Assembly: GCA_012845835.1 (NCBI GenBank)
Contig: JABAKD010000021.1
Location: 11,960,795-12,024,794 of the forward strand
Reading direction: 5' to 3'
Source: Undaria pinnatifida
Lineage: Eukaryota; Sar; Phaeophyceae; Laminariales; Alariaceae
DNA length: 64,000 nt
A program made the position numbers and the translations under genes. The notes below the pieces were generated by a model. That model had not been told where the DNA came from, ran no database searches, and saw nothing but the letters and a program-made list of their open reading frames with translations. Numbering within the stretch: position 1 is the stretch's first letter; each line of letters starts with the position of its first letter. This document shows positions 1 through 12,096 of this stretch, piece after piece.

Positions 1-615
1 GGGGGGGGGGGAGGGCTTTAGGTCGCATAGATGCAGGGGTTTGCTATACGCGTGTTGCTAGGTCTAGGCGATGGTGCGGGTGGTGGGAAAGGAGGAGGCG
101 TTGGGGGCGGGGGTGGGTGGGAATTGCAGCAGCGGCATGGACGGCTCTAAAAAGATAACGAGGCGATATCCAGGTTGTGGGAGTGTTTATTACTCTGGCG
201 GGTTTCGATATTAGGTAAGGCGCTTAAGCAAGAGAAAGCGAGCAAAAGGAAAAAATAAAAGAAAAAAGGGGCGGGGCGAGGGGAGGATTTTCAACAGGTT
301 TAGGTCACATTATAAAATATTAAAATAATCTCCAGCTATGAGATCAAGGATTTAGTCGACACTGATGTTCGCAACATTGTGTGTGATCCTCCGATCGCGC
401 GTATTAATCATATATGTAGGGGCTTGCTATACGCGCGGTGCTGGGTCTAGGCGATCGTGCGGGGTGTGGGGAAGGAGGGGGCGTGGGAGGGGGGATGAAT
501 GAAAGCTACGTCATGGATGGCGAGACAGATAATGACGTGATATCAATTGCTTAAAAGTGTTTATTACTCTGGTCGATTTTGATCGTAAGTGGGGCGTTTG
601 AACGAACTGGGCGAT
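1..615 (-). repeat. Modular poly-C/G dispersed repeat, partial copy
   Basis: The stretch is the reverse complement of the opening modules of the copies at 22.2-23.7 kb and 58.2-59.6 kb. Shared landmarks are the TAGGTCTAGGCGAT/GGTCTAGGCGATCGTGC segments, the TTATTACTCTGG box and the GGGGCGTTTGAACG edge near 600. G-rich tracts separate the modules. The copy runs off the window start, so its far end is not visible. I see no coding capacity. Confidence 0.8.
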
Positions 616-1477
616 ATATATCGTAATTCGAACCAACCAGTTTGGTGAGAGTAGAGTGGTGTGTACGGTGCGGCGTTGTTTTCGGCCGCATTTTAATGGA
701 CTTTAAGTCACCTTATATACCATTTCAACCCGCACCGCACTACGCCGCGCCGTAAAATGCTGAAAACGGAATTAATTGCGGTTCTGTTCTACAAAGTTCC
801 ACGCTGTCAAAATCCCAGGAAGATTGAATGTTTGTTGCGAAGCCCAGTTTTCTTATTAATACTGCTTTGACATGTTTTAGACCTATCATGTCAATAGATT
901 CCGACCGAATCAGGCTCGCTCTTCTCGCAAACGGGGTTGGGGGAACCAACTTGATAAATGCATGAGAAACTATGAAAATGAAGTGAAACGAGGCTGAGAG
1001 AAATTATCGTGATGGAACAGCAGCCGAAGCAGCAAAGCGTCTGGGAAATGAGGCCTATAAAATGTATGCAGATTGAGACTGGCCCATGAGACCAGGCAAA
1101 CAACAAGACAGACAGCTGAGTATTACAAAATAAATGAGTTGGAACAGTGCGCTGGATCAATGAGACCGGCGACGGAAACGCGCCTGAGACATGGAACTGA
1201 TAAACTCAATCTCAGAAATGAACCTGAGAAACGAGCCCGAATGAGTCCCACCCCCATCACTGAGTTTGTCGGGCACTCTGCACATAATATTGCGTGTCAA
1301 GTAATTCTTTGTGACATATTTAGTGCGCAATTTAGCGCTTGATGGCATTGCGTCTTCATCCTGCCATGAAACGCGTTGCTTTCATTATATAATCCTACCG
1401 CAACACTTGGCATGCGAAACAATTAAAAACGTTTGGCATGTGCTTACTCCTGAGAGTGTGTGCACATAACTCTAGAC
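616..1477. other. No recognisable gene
   Basis: I see only short overlapping open frames on both strands, with no repeat structure and no family I recognise. Confidence 0.5.
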
Positions 1478-1560
1478 ATGGGGCAACAAACGGTACAAAT
1501 AGTCTATCCGAAGCACGGGTGCCGGCGATGCGGGGACCCCTGCGGAGCTCTTGTCCACAT

Positions 1561-2094
1561 GTGCCAGGTACGGTCTTTTCTCTTCGTGTTTTACACGTAC
1601 CAAATTTCTAACTTTATATTTTTCTTATTTTCATGGTCCGGCTTGTTTTGTTGTGTGCTCGCACCGGGTACGTCTGTTAACATTTCACTTGCTTTACCTG
1701 TATGTATTAATTGCGGTTGTTTTTGGTCTTCTCTGTCTCGCAGTCTGTAACCATACAAGTACTATCTCTCTTGATTAATCACAGCATTGGTGCCAGACAT
1801 CTCTCAGGTGCCACGTATGACCTTTTCTATTTGTGTTTTATGCTCAACAAAGTTCGAACGTCTTATTTTTCTTATTTTCATGGTCTGGCTTGTTTTGTTG
1901 TGTGCTCGCACCCATTACGTTGTTAGGCTTGCATTGTTGTGTGCTCGTACCCGGTACGTTAGCATTTCATTTGCTTTACCGTTTTTAATTGCGCTTTTTT
2001 GTTTTTTTTCCCTGTCTCACAGTCTGTGACCACACAATTATCAACAGTATCGCTCTAGGTTTAATCACATAATTAGTACCAGGCATCTCTCTAG
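1561..2094 (+). repeat. Tandem duplication with intron-like edges (2 units)
   Basis: Unit 1 (about 1561-1807) and unit 2 (about 1808-2094) share long stretches such as TTATTTTCATGGTC and TTGTTGTGTGCTCG. Unit 2 also carries an internal ~37 bp duplication (about 1887-1960). Each unit begins at CAG|GT (GT at 1568 and 1808) and holds a pyrimidine tract ending in CAG (1743) or ACAG (2022), which resemble splice sites. Upstream, an ATG at 1478 opens a 30-codon frame with four closely spaced Cys that ends exactly at the first CAG|GT. This could be a tiny spliced gene with a duplicated intron plus exon, but the evidence is only pattern-level. Confidence 0.65.
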
Positions 2095-3921
2095 GATTAA
2101 CCGGCACCAACACTGGGCGCAATGATGTCGCTGGGTAGAAGGAATTAATACAACACACACGCACCGACCGCGTTTGGGCCCATGTCCAGCCACAAAACAA
2201 ACTATAAAGTAAAGGCGTTCTTATTACCATGGTGCGAGAATGCAGCACTCGGCTGCGCAAGCTATGCGCGTGTGTCCTACAGAGGTACTTCCATTGGAGT
2301 CTGCCAGTGAAAAACGTCGCCGTACCTTAATAATCTAGCAACGCCCGGGTTTCTTCGTGTGAAGGAACGATACTGAAATCGTCAGTTATATTCACCAATT
2401 TACCCGCCTGTATCCCCAAAGAGAATACCTGTGGTACAACGCACACGCACCGGCGGGTATTAATTATTTTTATAACGACGCCGAAAGAAGGAGATCACGA
2501 CAGTTCCGCGCTGTTCTTTGGAAAATGTATTCACAGTCCTGGAAGGCACGGCAGGTGCCTGGTCCGCATTGCTACATACCAGGTACCTAGTGGGCTCGTG
2601 CCACAAGTGTCTCAAAACCATCACGTACGCCTGAAAAGCAAAGTTAAAGGCTACGATGATACTGCCGCAATGGCGTGATGTGTCTGTAATCGTTCATTTT
2701 AGCGAGCCTCACATGCTCAGCTCTCAGATTGGCGGCTTCAAGTACAATCCTCGATATGTTGGCTGCAAGGCGGATCGTCGTTCGCGTACTCACCAGCCAA
2801 GAGCGACTGAAACCAAGCTCTCGGCGCCAGACGACCTGTGCTCTGGCTCATTTGCAGCGCGGAAGATTGGGTTTCCATCCCCTATTCCTCCGAAAAGAAT
2901 GCCAACGTCTTTTCCATAAAACCGTCAAGCCGTGTGGGTGTCCTTTTCCCTCCAAGGGTTTCCGCTGCCTAGTATCCGCCTCCAAGGTCCCGTTTCTCCG
3001 CCCCTCTTGGCTGCCGAGTCCGACCCAAACAACCCGCAGCGAAAACATCGCTTCGGGATTGATTGGCGTGCGAGTTAGGAGACCTACCGGTGGACAGGTG
3101 AGACTCGCAATGGAGCTACAGTTCCGCAAGAAAATATACACGAAAGTAGTTTCGATTTACTTCCCGCCAGCATTTTCCCACATGGATCTTGCCCTGCGTT
3201 CACCCGTCAAAAAGCACCGTCACACCACATCTGCCAGTTTTCTTTCCCCTCAACAGGGTCGGTGGATGGGCGTCGCCACGTGGTAAGGCCCAGCTTCTCC
3301 TAGAATTCAGGGTACGGGTTTGTTACAGAGTTGTTGACGAGTGCCTTTCGTACAAAACACAACACCGACATCGCACATTTTTCTTGCCGCAACGTAACAA
3401 CCTTGAAATATTTTTTATAAAGTACTGTACCTGGTACACACGAGTACTCGTATTAGACAATATACCTGGTACGAGAAGCCAAACGATGAATGGAAGAACT
3501 TGTACTACAAGTCTAGACTACCGTTACAGCAGCTCGTGCCTGCTGTCGCCATTCAATTACACTAACCCGCGATACCTCTGCTGTTCGAAAATGCGATGCC
3601 GATGTGTTCTAGGGGTACTACGAGGCCACCGTACGTGTAACTCGTATTATTATCGATCCTGTACGATGCACTACAGCGTCGCTCATGTTCGTACAACAAT
3701 CACGTGCCGTATTATTAGTAGCACCGGGTCGTATCGCCCAGCAGCACCGCTCATATTCGCACAACAATCACGTGCCACATTAGTACCGGGTATCGCCCAG
3801 CAGGTGTGTGATATATGCAACATGCAGAAGCAAACAACTACAGCAGATATGCGATCGCTGTAACAGCAAGACCAGAGGTTGTTGACCGGTCGTTAGAATC
3901 GCACTGCTGCTGCCGCCAGCG
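2095..3921. other. Unassigned region with long open frames
   Basis: Between about 2656 and 3863 several frames stay open for 85-220 codons, but the longest begin at non-ATG codons and match nothing I recognise. A GACAG|GTGAGA donor at 3096-3097 and a pyrimidine-rich CAACAG acceptor near 3256 would define a 161 bp intron, so part of a spliced gene is possible. From 3430 to 3800 the DNA is rich in GTAC-type short palindromes. Confidence 0.3.
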
Positions 3922-4014
3922 TAACAACAACAGCAACAGCAATCCACAGCAACAGCAACCACCACCACCACCACCACAACAGCAACAGCAACAGCAAAAA
4001 CAACAGCAAGAACA
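3922..4014 (+). repeat. CAA/CAG and CCA trinucleotide tract
   Basis: There is an almost pure run of AAC/AGC and ACC triplets. In one + frame (opening near 3815, closing at 4180) it would encode Asn/Gln- and Pro-rich sequence, but that frame has no recognisable domain outside the tract. I treat it as a microsatellite, not as a polyglutamine gene. Confidence 0.85.
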
Positions 4015-7000
4015 AGTTTGGTTTTGTAGTTTGCGTTGGCGTGGCGGGGACAAATGCGTCGTCACCCCCGGCTGTCCATATCATCGCAACGGATCGCAGG
4101 CTCTAGCAGACGCAAGTGACAACACGTATGGCACCCGGGATATATATATGTCACCTTGCGCGCATTGTGTTGCCCGCTGATGCTGCTGATTGTTTGGCGA
4201 CGGTTGAAGCACGACAGCTACAGCAGTAGCTTGATACAGCACGCCCTCCATTCCCGATCTGTGCTCTTGCAGCAACTGCGAGGCGGTTGCTCAACCATTT
4301 TCATTATCTCACTTGTTGCGGAACATATGTTACACCTCTGCGTTTACCGATGGGAGTTCTGCAAAACGGGTATTGTGAGCCAATATGTCTGCGACTGGAT
4401 CAACTGTTATGTTGCCCCTATTCTGTTGGCTCGTCCTCGTAATATGAACGGTATTTGTCATGGCGTGTAGTAGAAGCTGGAAAAAAAGGTTGAAAAACCG
4501 ATCAAATAAAGATTTTCTCCATCTGGCTGGAAACGTCGACGATACCGGCGTTGATTGCTGTATCATTTAGCGTTTTAGACCTTTTTGAGCGAAACGTCTG
4601 AAGACAACGGAAGTATTTCGTCCCAAACTACTGACAGCGGGGTGTAGGTGGTTGGCTAGACCAAAGCCTACCATGCACCATTGATAGGTGGATTTACGTC
4701 GGTTGGGTGGCTGTTTTACGCCCGAGTTGTATCGGAACAGTGTGTATTGTAAACAGGGAGGAAAATTCTGCCGCAATTAGCCCACGTTGCAACCGAAGTG
4801 GCGGTGCATACGAATCATCATCTGCCAATATATAAAGGGGGGTCCACGTTGCCCTCTCACTTCCACGGCATGCCAGCGGAGGGTCTTCTCTGGCCTCTGG
4901 CGTACGCGGCCGGATCCTCTGCATGGCCTAGCGTATGTTTCCACACTACCAGTACATCAGCAGCCCGTTACTTCTGCCGTTAGCAACTGAGGTTGCATGC
5001 GAATACCTCCTGCTGTTATGGAGTGAGTGGCGTTGCGCATGGTTGGGTACGCTTGCTGTCATGCCTGCTGCTGCTGTTTCTTGAGCTATACCATAGGCAT
5101 GGGCACCGCATGGTTTTTCTACGTTATTCAGGCCGTGCATTGGGCACCACTGCTGTGAACGTCACATTTTGGTGCAACGCTGACCCTCTGCTGCTGCGCC
5201 CTACACGCACACGACTAATGTAGTACGTTCATGGGAGGGTCGCGTCTATTGCACAGCTGTTGTGCAGCCAAATGATTAACGAGCTAAACACTCTTTTTCT
5301 TTACAGAAGGTTGAGCAGCAGGGCGGTCGTAAGCGCTCCTGTATATCCTGGAGATCGATCCTTCTTCTCCTTTGACAAAATTAACGCGCTCGATATTAAA
5401 CGGACCACCCGTCGCACCACGCCCTACGCTGTTGTTTTAATTTTACTCAGTATTTTTTACCTGTCTATAAATGATTTGCAAATGTTTCATTAGACATATT
5501 TAAGCCTCGAGTTTGGCGTTAAGTAGTTCCAAATGGAAGATCATGGCCATGCGATATTTTTCATTTTCTTGGGCGAAACTTGACCCGACGTCTAAAACTT
5601 GAAATAGTGGTCTCTTTCAGCATGCCTAGAAAGCAAAACCGAGGAAGGACCAAACTCTTGGAAATAGAGTAGGGCTTCAGAATGATAGAGCAGGAGCGAG
5701 CGCGCGACGAACGATTTCAGAGCCCCAGCTCTCTCACCGCAGAGCGCGCCAGGATAGGAGGAATCTCGTGGGCGCTTTCCATCGGCAGCTAGTTGTGCTG
5801 TGGTTGGTTTGGCTGTTGGGATGCTATTGGTCTGTGTGCTGTGCTGTAATGTTCTTGTTTTGTGATGCAAGTGTGGTGTACTGTGTGCTGTGTGTGCTTG
5901 CTCGGTGCACAGACTCGTTGTGTGCTCAATCCTTGTAAAAAAAGTGAGGACTCTTTTTCAAGTAATAGTTCGTGGAGGCACGCTGCTAAACCATGAGAGC
6001 GGGAAGCCTCTGACCACCGCCAGCGTTGCTGATGATGTGGTACACGTAGGTTGATCACTTCGGGTTCGTGATACACCAAGCGGCTTGCTGTAGATGGGCT
6101 GAGCGTTGAAATTACGGCGAGCTGTGAGCTGTGCTAGCTTTGCTAGCCGTGCTGCTGCTGGGTCTGTTGGCGTTGCCTCGTGCGTTTGTCATCTAAATTG
6201 CTGTTTATTTGCTGGAAAATACTCGGAAAGTTGCTTCAAAATATGCTCTTGGGCCCAAAGGTGCCCTAGTGCAATTTTTGGAAAATCCACATCTCACGCT
6301 GGTCGTGAGCGAAAACATTGACATTATTTTTCACGTTTCAAGACGATAGGGCTTAATTCGGTTTATATCCAAATATATAGGCCTATCGTCAGGCTTACAT
6401 ATGTCTTTTGATCAACTTCAATACTGACGACCTTCTGCCGGCACTTGTGGAATGGAAAAAGAAGCAGTCGGCAAGGGTCATGCCTTTGGGCGTATTTGCT
6501 GCATGTGACAGTGCCTGCAGTTTTTCGGCTTAGCGCATAGCTCAGCAACCTGCTGATGGTCCATAATGCATGGCACCCTTACATCGGTACAAACGATGAC
6601 GGCGCGAGCATCTGCGAAAACATGTTCCAGGTATTGGTTACCTATATGATGGTGGACGCATGTCTTGTCAAATGATCAATCCCCAAAGGTGTGCCTTCCA
6701 AGCCAGCACCTTCGGAATTAAGCAGTCGCTTCGAAAACATAGCATGTATGTTTTGAGACGTTTGACCCCTCGTTTTCAGGGGCGCAGGGCCTAGGCATGT
6801 TCGATTCCATCTTGCCCTCTAAACCTAGATGCCCGTACCGAGATCGACGGGAACATATAACTGACACACCTAAAAGCGGCTTATACCGACGGGTCGGTTC
6901 CTGTGACTTCTTTCTTGATCTACCTGACCAGCATGTTCGCTTTGATTCTGTGACTCACGCTCGCTCTGCTGTATGTCGACGATAACCTGTATGAGCGTCC

Positions 7001-7290
7001 GTCGGGACTGTTCGCGCAACCCACCAACCGATTCACGCACGGCTTCAAAATTCGTACCTTGGTACTGGTTTGTTCTTAATCCACTGGCGAGGTTGACGCC
7101 TGTTGCCAGCGGTTGGCCGCTTCGACTAGCTTGGTAAATTGTTTGTGCGGCAGGCGCTTTATCGCACATTGCTTTTCGTAGCGCGTTTTAATGGTGTCGC
7201 ATAGGAGGGTGCTCAGACCTGACTGAGGGCACGCCGTGACTTTCGTCATTAGTGTTTTCGGGCGCGAACACAGTGCGCAACAACACCCTT
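4015..7290. other. Intergenic, no supported gene
   Basis: I see scattered CTG/CAG triplets and short open frames only. No domain, repeat unit or RNA gene is recognisable on either strand. Confidence 0.45.
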
Positions 7291-9420
7291 GTAGCCACAC
7301 AACTACAGCAATGCAGCAGCAACAGCAGCATCAGCAGTGTCAGGCGCACCATAATTGTACTAGTAGCACCTAGCTATCGTTTAAGACGCAAGGAAACATG
7401 CATCTTTCCTCAGTTACCGTTTGCCGACCTAGTGTAGCCTACCCAGCATGGACAACAAAGCAGCAACATATTGCCAACTTATCACTGCCCACAGCTCTAG
7501 CTAGTCACCGCTACGATATTTGCCGTCGCACGGTTACACCTGCCTATCTTCGTATATTCATCCATAATGTCTTTTCATTGATCGTATGCCAAGCAGTAAT
7601 TCCCCCTTTAATGAAGTTTTTCATTGATCGCTCGTTCGGTGCAGCAGCAAAGGCTACGTAAATAGCACCACCGATCGGGACCATTGCTGTCGTGGACGTA
7701 GGAGACACAGCAGCAGCAGTATCGACAGCCATCAGCAACAACACCTTGATAACAGACGGCAGGCTGCTGAGCATTCATATATACTTAGTTTCATTTGTCG
7801 AATTTTGACTTTTCCAGACGCCATGTTGGTGCCAACCACGTTTAACAACAAAATGTTCACCTCGGGAAAATCCATTAGGATGGTTCATCCGAACAAGTGC
7901 AAGTGGGAGCAGAGCGACCTAAGTATCCACACGTTGAAAAAAACACAGCGCATCTAATAAAGCATGCATCAGTGTTTTTTCAAGGACGAATGGTGGTGGC
8001 ACTATAGTGTACTGACACACAACCTACCGCAACCAAACAGGCCAAACCACCTCCCTCTACGTGGGCGCATACTTATGTAGCAGACGCCATTCCATCGCCA
8101 AGGCTCCTCACCTTTTCGATCTTCATACTTCCTTCAGTATACGTGACGTGGAAAATCGATCGTTTGGCCACCCAATCTCATACGACGCTACCTACTTTGC
8201 TTGTGCTGGGAGTATGATATGTACTGGGGAACAGGGCGTCGTTGGTTCCCATCCGTGCTGCAATACGGCGGTTTATCCAAAGATAGCTTTTGACTTATCG
8301 TTCCGCCTGATAATGAGTAAAGCAGTCTTGTCTGCGTTGTTTTGGAGGCGACCGTTTGGCTTTTGTCTACATCGAGCTACATCGAGCTCGATATATCAAG
8401 TGGACTATATATGATAGACTTGCTACGCGTTGCAATATAACGTCCTGTAGTATTACGGCTTTGGTTAAAGTCGTTTTCATGGTGCAAGGCAAATGCATAG
8501 GGCTGTAGGGCACGCATAAGCATGGGATAGTGTGCGCTGGTTGATTTTCGCCGCAAAAAAGCAGAAACGTTATTGAATTATGGATGTTAAGATTTACATC
8601 ATATATGGATATCGAGATCCATGTCTTTGTTGATGTGCAGTCACGTCGCGCGAGTGAAGTATCTTAATGTAAATGCAGGGAAATACAATAAGCGGCGACG
8701 TTATATTTTCTTCTTCTCGCCGAAGCACTGTATCCAACTATCTTTCGGGACATTGAATACATTGTAAGATAACTAGCTTGTGGTGCGAATTTTCAGCTTA
8801 CCAACGGGAACTAACAGATGGAGATTCCCCGCATATTGTTTCGCTCTGCATCTAGATTACTTTGTGTTCTCAAGGTAGTGACTACGAATCAAATAGATAC
8901 TAGTAGACTAGAGTCCATCTTCCAATAAACATTGGCTCCTGCGTACCGTTACAGCGACAGCATGCGGCTGCCCCGGGGGCACGTGCCGCGCTAGAGATTG
9001 TCCCTAACAATTTGGCAGGAGGAAAACGTGATTTTTCCCGTCAAGCACGATGGATTACGCGACATTCCTTTCAGACGTATTTTTGTCGCCCGCTTGTTGT
9101 TCACGACAGACTGCCGGTGTGGGTTTTAGATCAGAACTTTTCTGTCCAAACCGCTTTTCGGGAAGGCGTTGGGTATGAGAATCTTTACAGTGATTGGGTT
9201 GCAGTGCTGCTATGTGTACCGTATGTAAACCGCATTGTTGCAACCACACGGCCGAAGACTCACGCTTGAGGCATCCTCGCCATCTGTTGTTGTTTCTTTT
9301 TGCTGCTGGGTGCACGAACAGTAGGCCCGCGCAGCTCAGGACTGTGTTCGCTTGCCCCGGCCACTTCCCCGTGCTACGCCACACCAGAGGTTCGACAACC
9401 GTCACTGGCTTTTCGAGAAC
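7291..9420. other. Intergenic upstream of the first EsV-1-7 gene
   Basis: AGC-rich triplet stretches lie near 7303-7345 and 7705-7745. Frames of 117 codons (8061-8414) and 85 codons (9012-9269) are open on the + strand, but both start at non-ATG codons and match nothing I know. The 5' flank of the 9421 gene contains no clear TATA box. An upstream non-coding exon cannot be excluded. Confidence 0.4.
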
Positions 9421-11346
9421 ATGGGCCTTTGCTTCTACGAGTCCTGCACGAGGCGTTCGAGTCTTAATTTCGAAGGCAGCAAGACCGCGGCGTACTGCAG
9501 GCAGCACGCTGAAGAGGGCATGGTGAATGTTGTCCGCAAGCGTTGCTCCCGCGATTCCTGCCCTAAATTCGGGAGCTATAGCATCGAGGGCAGCAGTCGA
9601 GCAATGTATTGCAGACAGCATGCTGGGGACGGCATGGTGAATGTTCGCGTGAAACGTTGCTCACATGGCTCCTGCACTACGAGGCCAAGCTTTAACGTCC
9701 AGGGCGCCAAGACGCCGTTGTATTGTCGGCAACATGCTGAGGACGGCATGGTTAGGGTTGGCCGCAGGTATTGTTCGCATGGCCACTGCACGAGCGGGCC
9801 CAGGTACAATGCCAAGGGAATCAAGACCCCGTTATACTGCCGGCAACATGCCGAGGACGGCATGGTTGACGTGTGCGGTAGACGTTGTTCGCATGACGAC
9901 TGCATGGGCTGGGCAAGTTATAACGTCGAGGGAACGAAGACCCCTCTATTCTGCAAGGAACATGCTGGGGACGGTATGATAGATGTTGTCTGCCGACGTT
10001 GCTCGAACGCTTCCTGCATGACTCGTCCGAACTTTAACTTCAAGGACCGTACTCCAGCGTTATACTGCAAGCGACATGCTAAGGACGGTATGATGGACGT
10101 CAACAACAGGCGTTGTCGCCATGCTTCCTGCACGAGGATGGCAACATTCAACGTGGAAGGTAGTAAACCAGCGGTTTACTGCAGGCAGCATGCCGAAGAC
10201 GGCATGGTCGACGTTTGGACGAAGCAGTGCGCACATGGTGGCTGTACAACGAATCCAAGCTACAATTTCGAGGGCACCAAGACGACGCGGTTCTGCAGGA
10301 AACATGCGGAAGAAGGGATGGTCGATGTTTGCAGCAAGCGTTGCTCAAATTTATCCTGCACACGTCAAGCAAACTACGGCGTCGCGGGCAGCAAGAAGGG
10401 GGAATACTGCAAGAAACATGCAGAGGCAGGCATGGTTAACGTGTACATCAACAGTTGCTCGCATCCCTCCTGCCCAAAGCTAGCGATATACAACGTGGAG
10501 AATAGCACAAGGGCAGCGTTCTGCTCCGAACATGCTGATGACGGCATGGTGGATGTCCACAAAATAAGTTGCTTGAATGCGTCCTGCACAAAGTGGCCAA
10601 GCTTTGCAGTCGTCGGCGTGACGACGGCTGCTTATTGCAAACAACATTCAGAGGAAGGCATGGTGAACGTTCGCAGCAGGCGTTGCTCCAATGCTTCGTG
10701 CTTAAAGCGGCCAACTTTTAACTTTGACGGCAAGGACCCGAGATATTGCAGGGAACATGCTGTGGGTGGCATGGTGGATGTTAAAAACGCGCGCTGTGCC
10801 CATGCCCCCTGCACGAAGCGCGCGTACCACAAGATGGAAGGCGGCGACGCGTTGGCGTACTGCTTGCAACATGCTTTGCGAGACGGGGTCACTCTGCCCC
10901 CCCGGCGTTGTTTGCATGATCGATGCACAACGGCACCAACTTTCAATGTTAAGGGCAGCAAGAAGGCGGCGTACTGCAAGCAACATGCTTCGGGCGATAT
11001 GGTTGATGTAAAAAACCGCCGTTGCTTACACGACTCTTGCACTCACGTGCCGTCGTGGGGTGTACTAACCGATGGTGTGGCCACAAGATGCCGCCGACAT
11101 ACTGGCGACATCTTGGAGGGCACGGTGGTCAACTTCCGCGCAAGATGCAAGGTGGAAGGCTGTAAGAAGGCATCACGTTGGGGACACCATGGCGAGCACC
11201 CTACCCATTGCCGTGACCACGCCCCTCTTGGCGACCAGCTCGTCTGCACGGTCGGTTCCGCTCGCAGCTCGAGAAGTCGCCAGAGCCCATCGTACCATCC
11301 CGTACGGTTCCCATCATCTCACGTTAAAGCTGAGTGTATGTATTGA
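9421..11346 (+). CDS. EsV-1-7 repeat protein, 14 canonical + 2 cap repeats
   Basis: A single intronless frame of 641 residues. I chose the ATG at 9421 because it lies 2 residues before the first Cys, as in both paralogues. The frame is open back to 9352 but without another ATG. From the N-terminus I count 14 repeats of 38 residues with C-X4-C-X16-C-X2-H-X12, typically Y-C-(R/K)-(Q/E)-H-A followed by G-M-V-(D/N)-V. Repeat 12 is one residue short (C-X15-C). Two divergent cap repeats follow: W-G-V-L-T with a 15-residue spacer, then CKVEGCKKASRWG and PTHCRDH. A tail with SPSY ends in VKAECMY. The spacing defines the EsV-1-7 family, and IMMEDIATE UPRIGHT is a developmental regulator in Ectocarpus. 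The C3H pattern suggests metal binding, but this is inference. I see no signal peptide or membrane segment. The gene converges on the paralogue at 13623-14975. Confidence 0.92.
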   Translation: MGLCFYESCTRRSSLNFEGSKTAAYCRQHAEEGMVNVVRKRCSRDSCPKFGSYSIEGSSRAMYCRQHAGDGMVNVRVKRCSHGSCTTRPSFNVQGAKTPLYCRQHAEDGMVRVGRRYCSHGHCTSGPRYNAKGIKTPLYCRQHAEDGMVDVCGRRCSHDDCMGWASYNVEGTKTPLFCKEHAGDGMIDVVCRRCSNASCMTRPNFNFKDRTPALYCKRHAKDGMMDVNNRRCRHASCTRMATFNVEGSKPAVYCRQHAEDGMVDVWTKQCAHGGCTTNPSYNFEGTKTTRFCRKHAEEGMVDVCSKRCSNLSCTRQANYGVAGSKKGEYCKKHAEAGMVNVYINSCSHPSCPKLAIYNVENSTRAAFCSEHADDGMVDVHKISCLNASCTKWPSFAVVGVTTAAYCKQHSEEGMVNVRSRRCSNASCLKRPTFNFDGKDPRYCREHAVGGMVDVKNARCAHAPCTKRAYHKMEGGDALAYCLQHALRDGVTLPPRRCLHDRCTTAPTFNVKGSKKAAYCKQHASGDMVDVKNRRCLHDSCTHVPSWGVLTDGVATRCRRHTGDILEGTVVNFRARCKVEGCKKASRWGHHGEHPTHCRDHAPLGDQLVCTVGSARSSRSRQSPSYHPVRFPSSHVKAECMY

Positions 11347-11930
11347 GGTTGTTAGAAGCGAGCCAGCCGTTTCGGAGATAACGGTGAGGTCGTTCCCGGG
11401 GTCGTTATATTGCGGTGGCTGAGGGCAGCCTGCATCTAGTCTGGTTTATCAGTATCCTCCACACTATGTGGGTGAATTCGCCAGCAGTATCTACCAGTGT
11501 CCATGTGTTTTGTGTTTCCCCTTGGTTAGTTCCTTCCGGACATGTTTCAGCTCTACATAACCACGGAGACAGGTTCTGCAGCCTAGGCGATGGACTTGGT
11601 TGTTTCTTCCGTGACACACCATGCAAGGTGTCCCTTTCCTCATCACGAAGATAAATGCAAGCTTACACCAAGGGTACGTTGTATTTTGTCACGTTTTGGG
11701 CTCCACTGTTCAGGTACTGAGAGCTACTCGTGCGAGTTTTGCGCTTTTTGATTTTGGGGGCTCACGATATGTGGTTCTAGGGTTCACGTCATGTCCTAGA
11801 GGAACCACGACGACCACCGCCATTGTAATTGTTTGTCATGCAGCTCCAACCAAATGCAGACGCTAAAGCCCGTTTGGAGCGGCGTGATTGTGGTGGTGAC
11901 TACAGGGGGTAGAATACGATAATGCCGCAG
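11347..11930. other. 3' flank of the EsV-1-7 gene
   Basis: This is unique-looking sequence with no gene I can support. The 3' UTR and polyadenylation site of the upstream gene should lie here, but no canonical AATAAA is evident close to the stop. Confidence 0.4.
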
Positions 11931-12096
11931 CTTAATATATTACCAGAGGTATCACCAACCTTGGTTTGACCCAGTCCAAAGGATGTCGTGCATGGTGCTG
12001 ACATCGGCCGTAGCTTTATATATCACCGAAGGTACCACCAAACTTTGTTTGAACTAGTCCAAAGGATGTCGCAAGTGAGGCTGAGATCGGCGACGG
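11931..12096 (+). repeat. Tandem duplication, 2 x ~83 bp
   Basis: Two adjacent units share CAGTCCAAAGGATGTCG or its near copy (AGTCCAAAGGATGTCG) and a GGTAYCACCAA block. The first begins near 11931 and the second near 12013. They differ at roughly a fifth of positions, so the duplication is not recent. Confidence 0.75.

Noticed and set aside
3815-4180. Asn/Gln/Pro-rich 'polyglutamine protein' frame
   Set aside because: Its length comes from the triplet tract, it lacks a convincing start and any domain, and other frames through the tract are open too.
9576-11042. Cys-rich minus-strand frames opposite the first EsV-1-7 gene, and similar + frames opposite the second (13969-15042)
   Set aside because: They are antisense shadows. 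The 114 bp periodicity and Cys codon pattern of the real strand create repeated text on the other strand.
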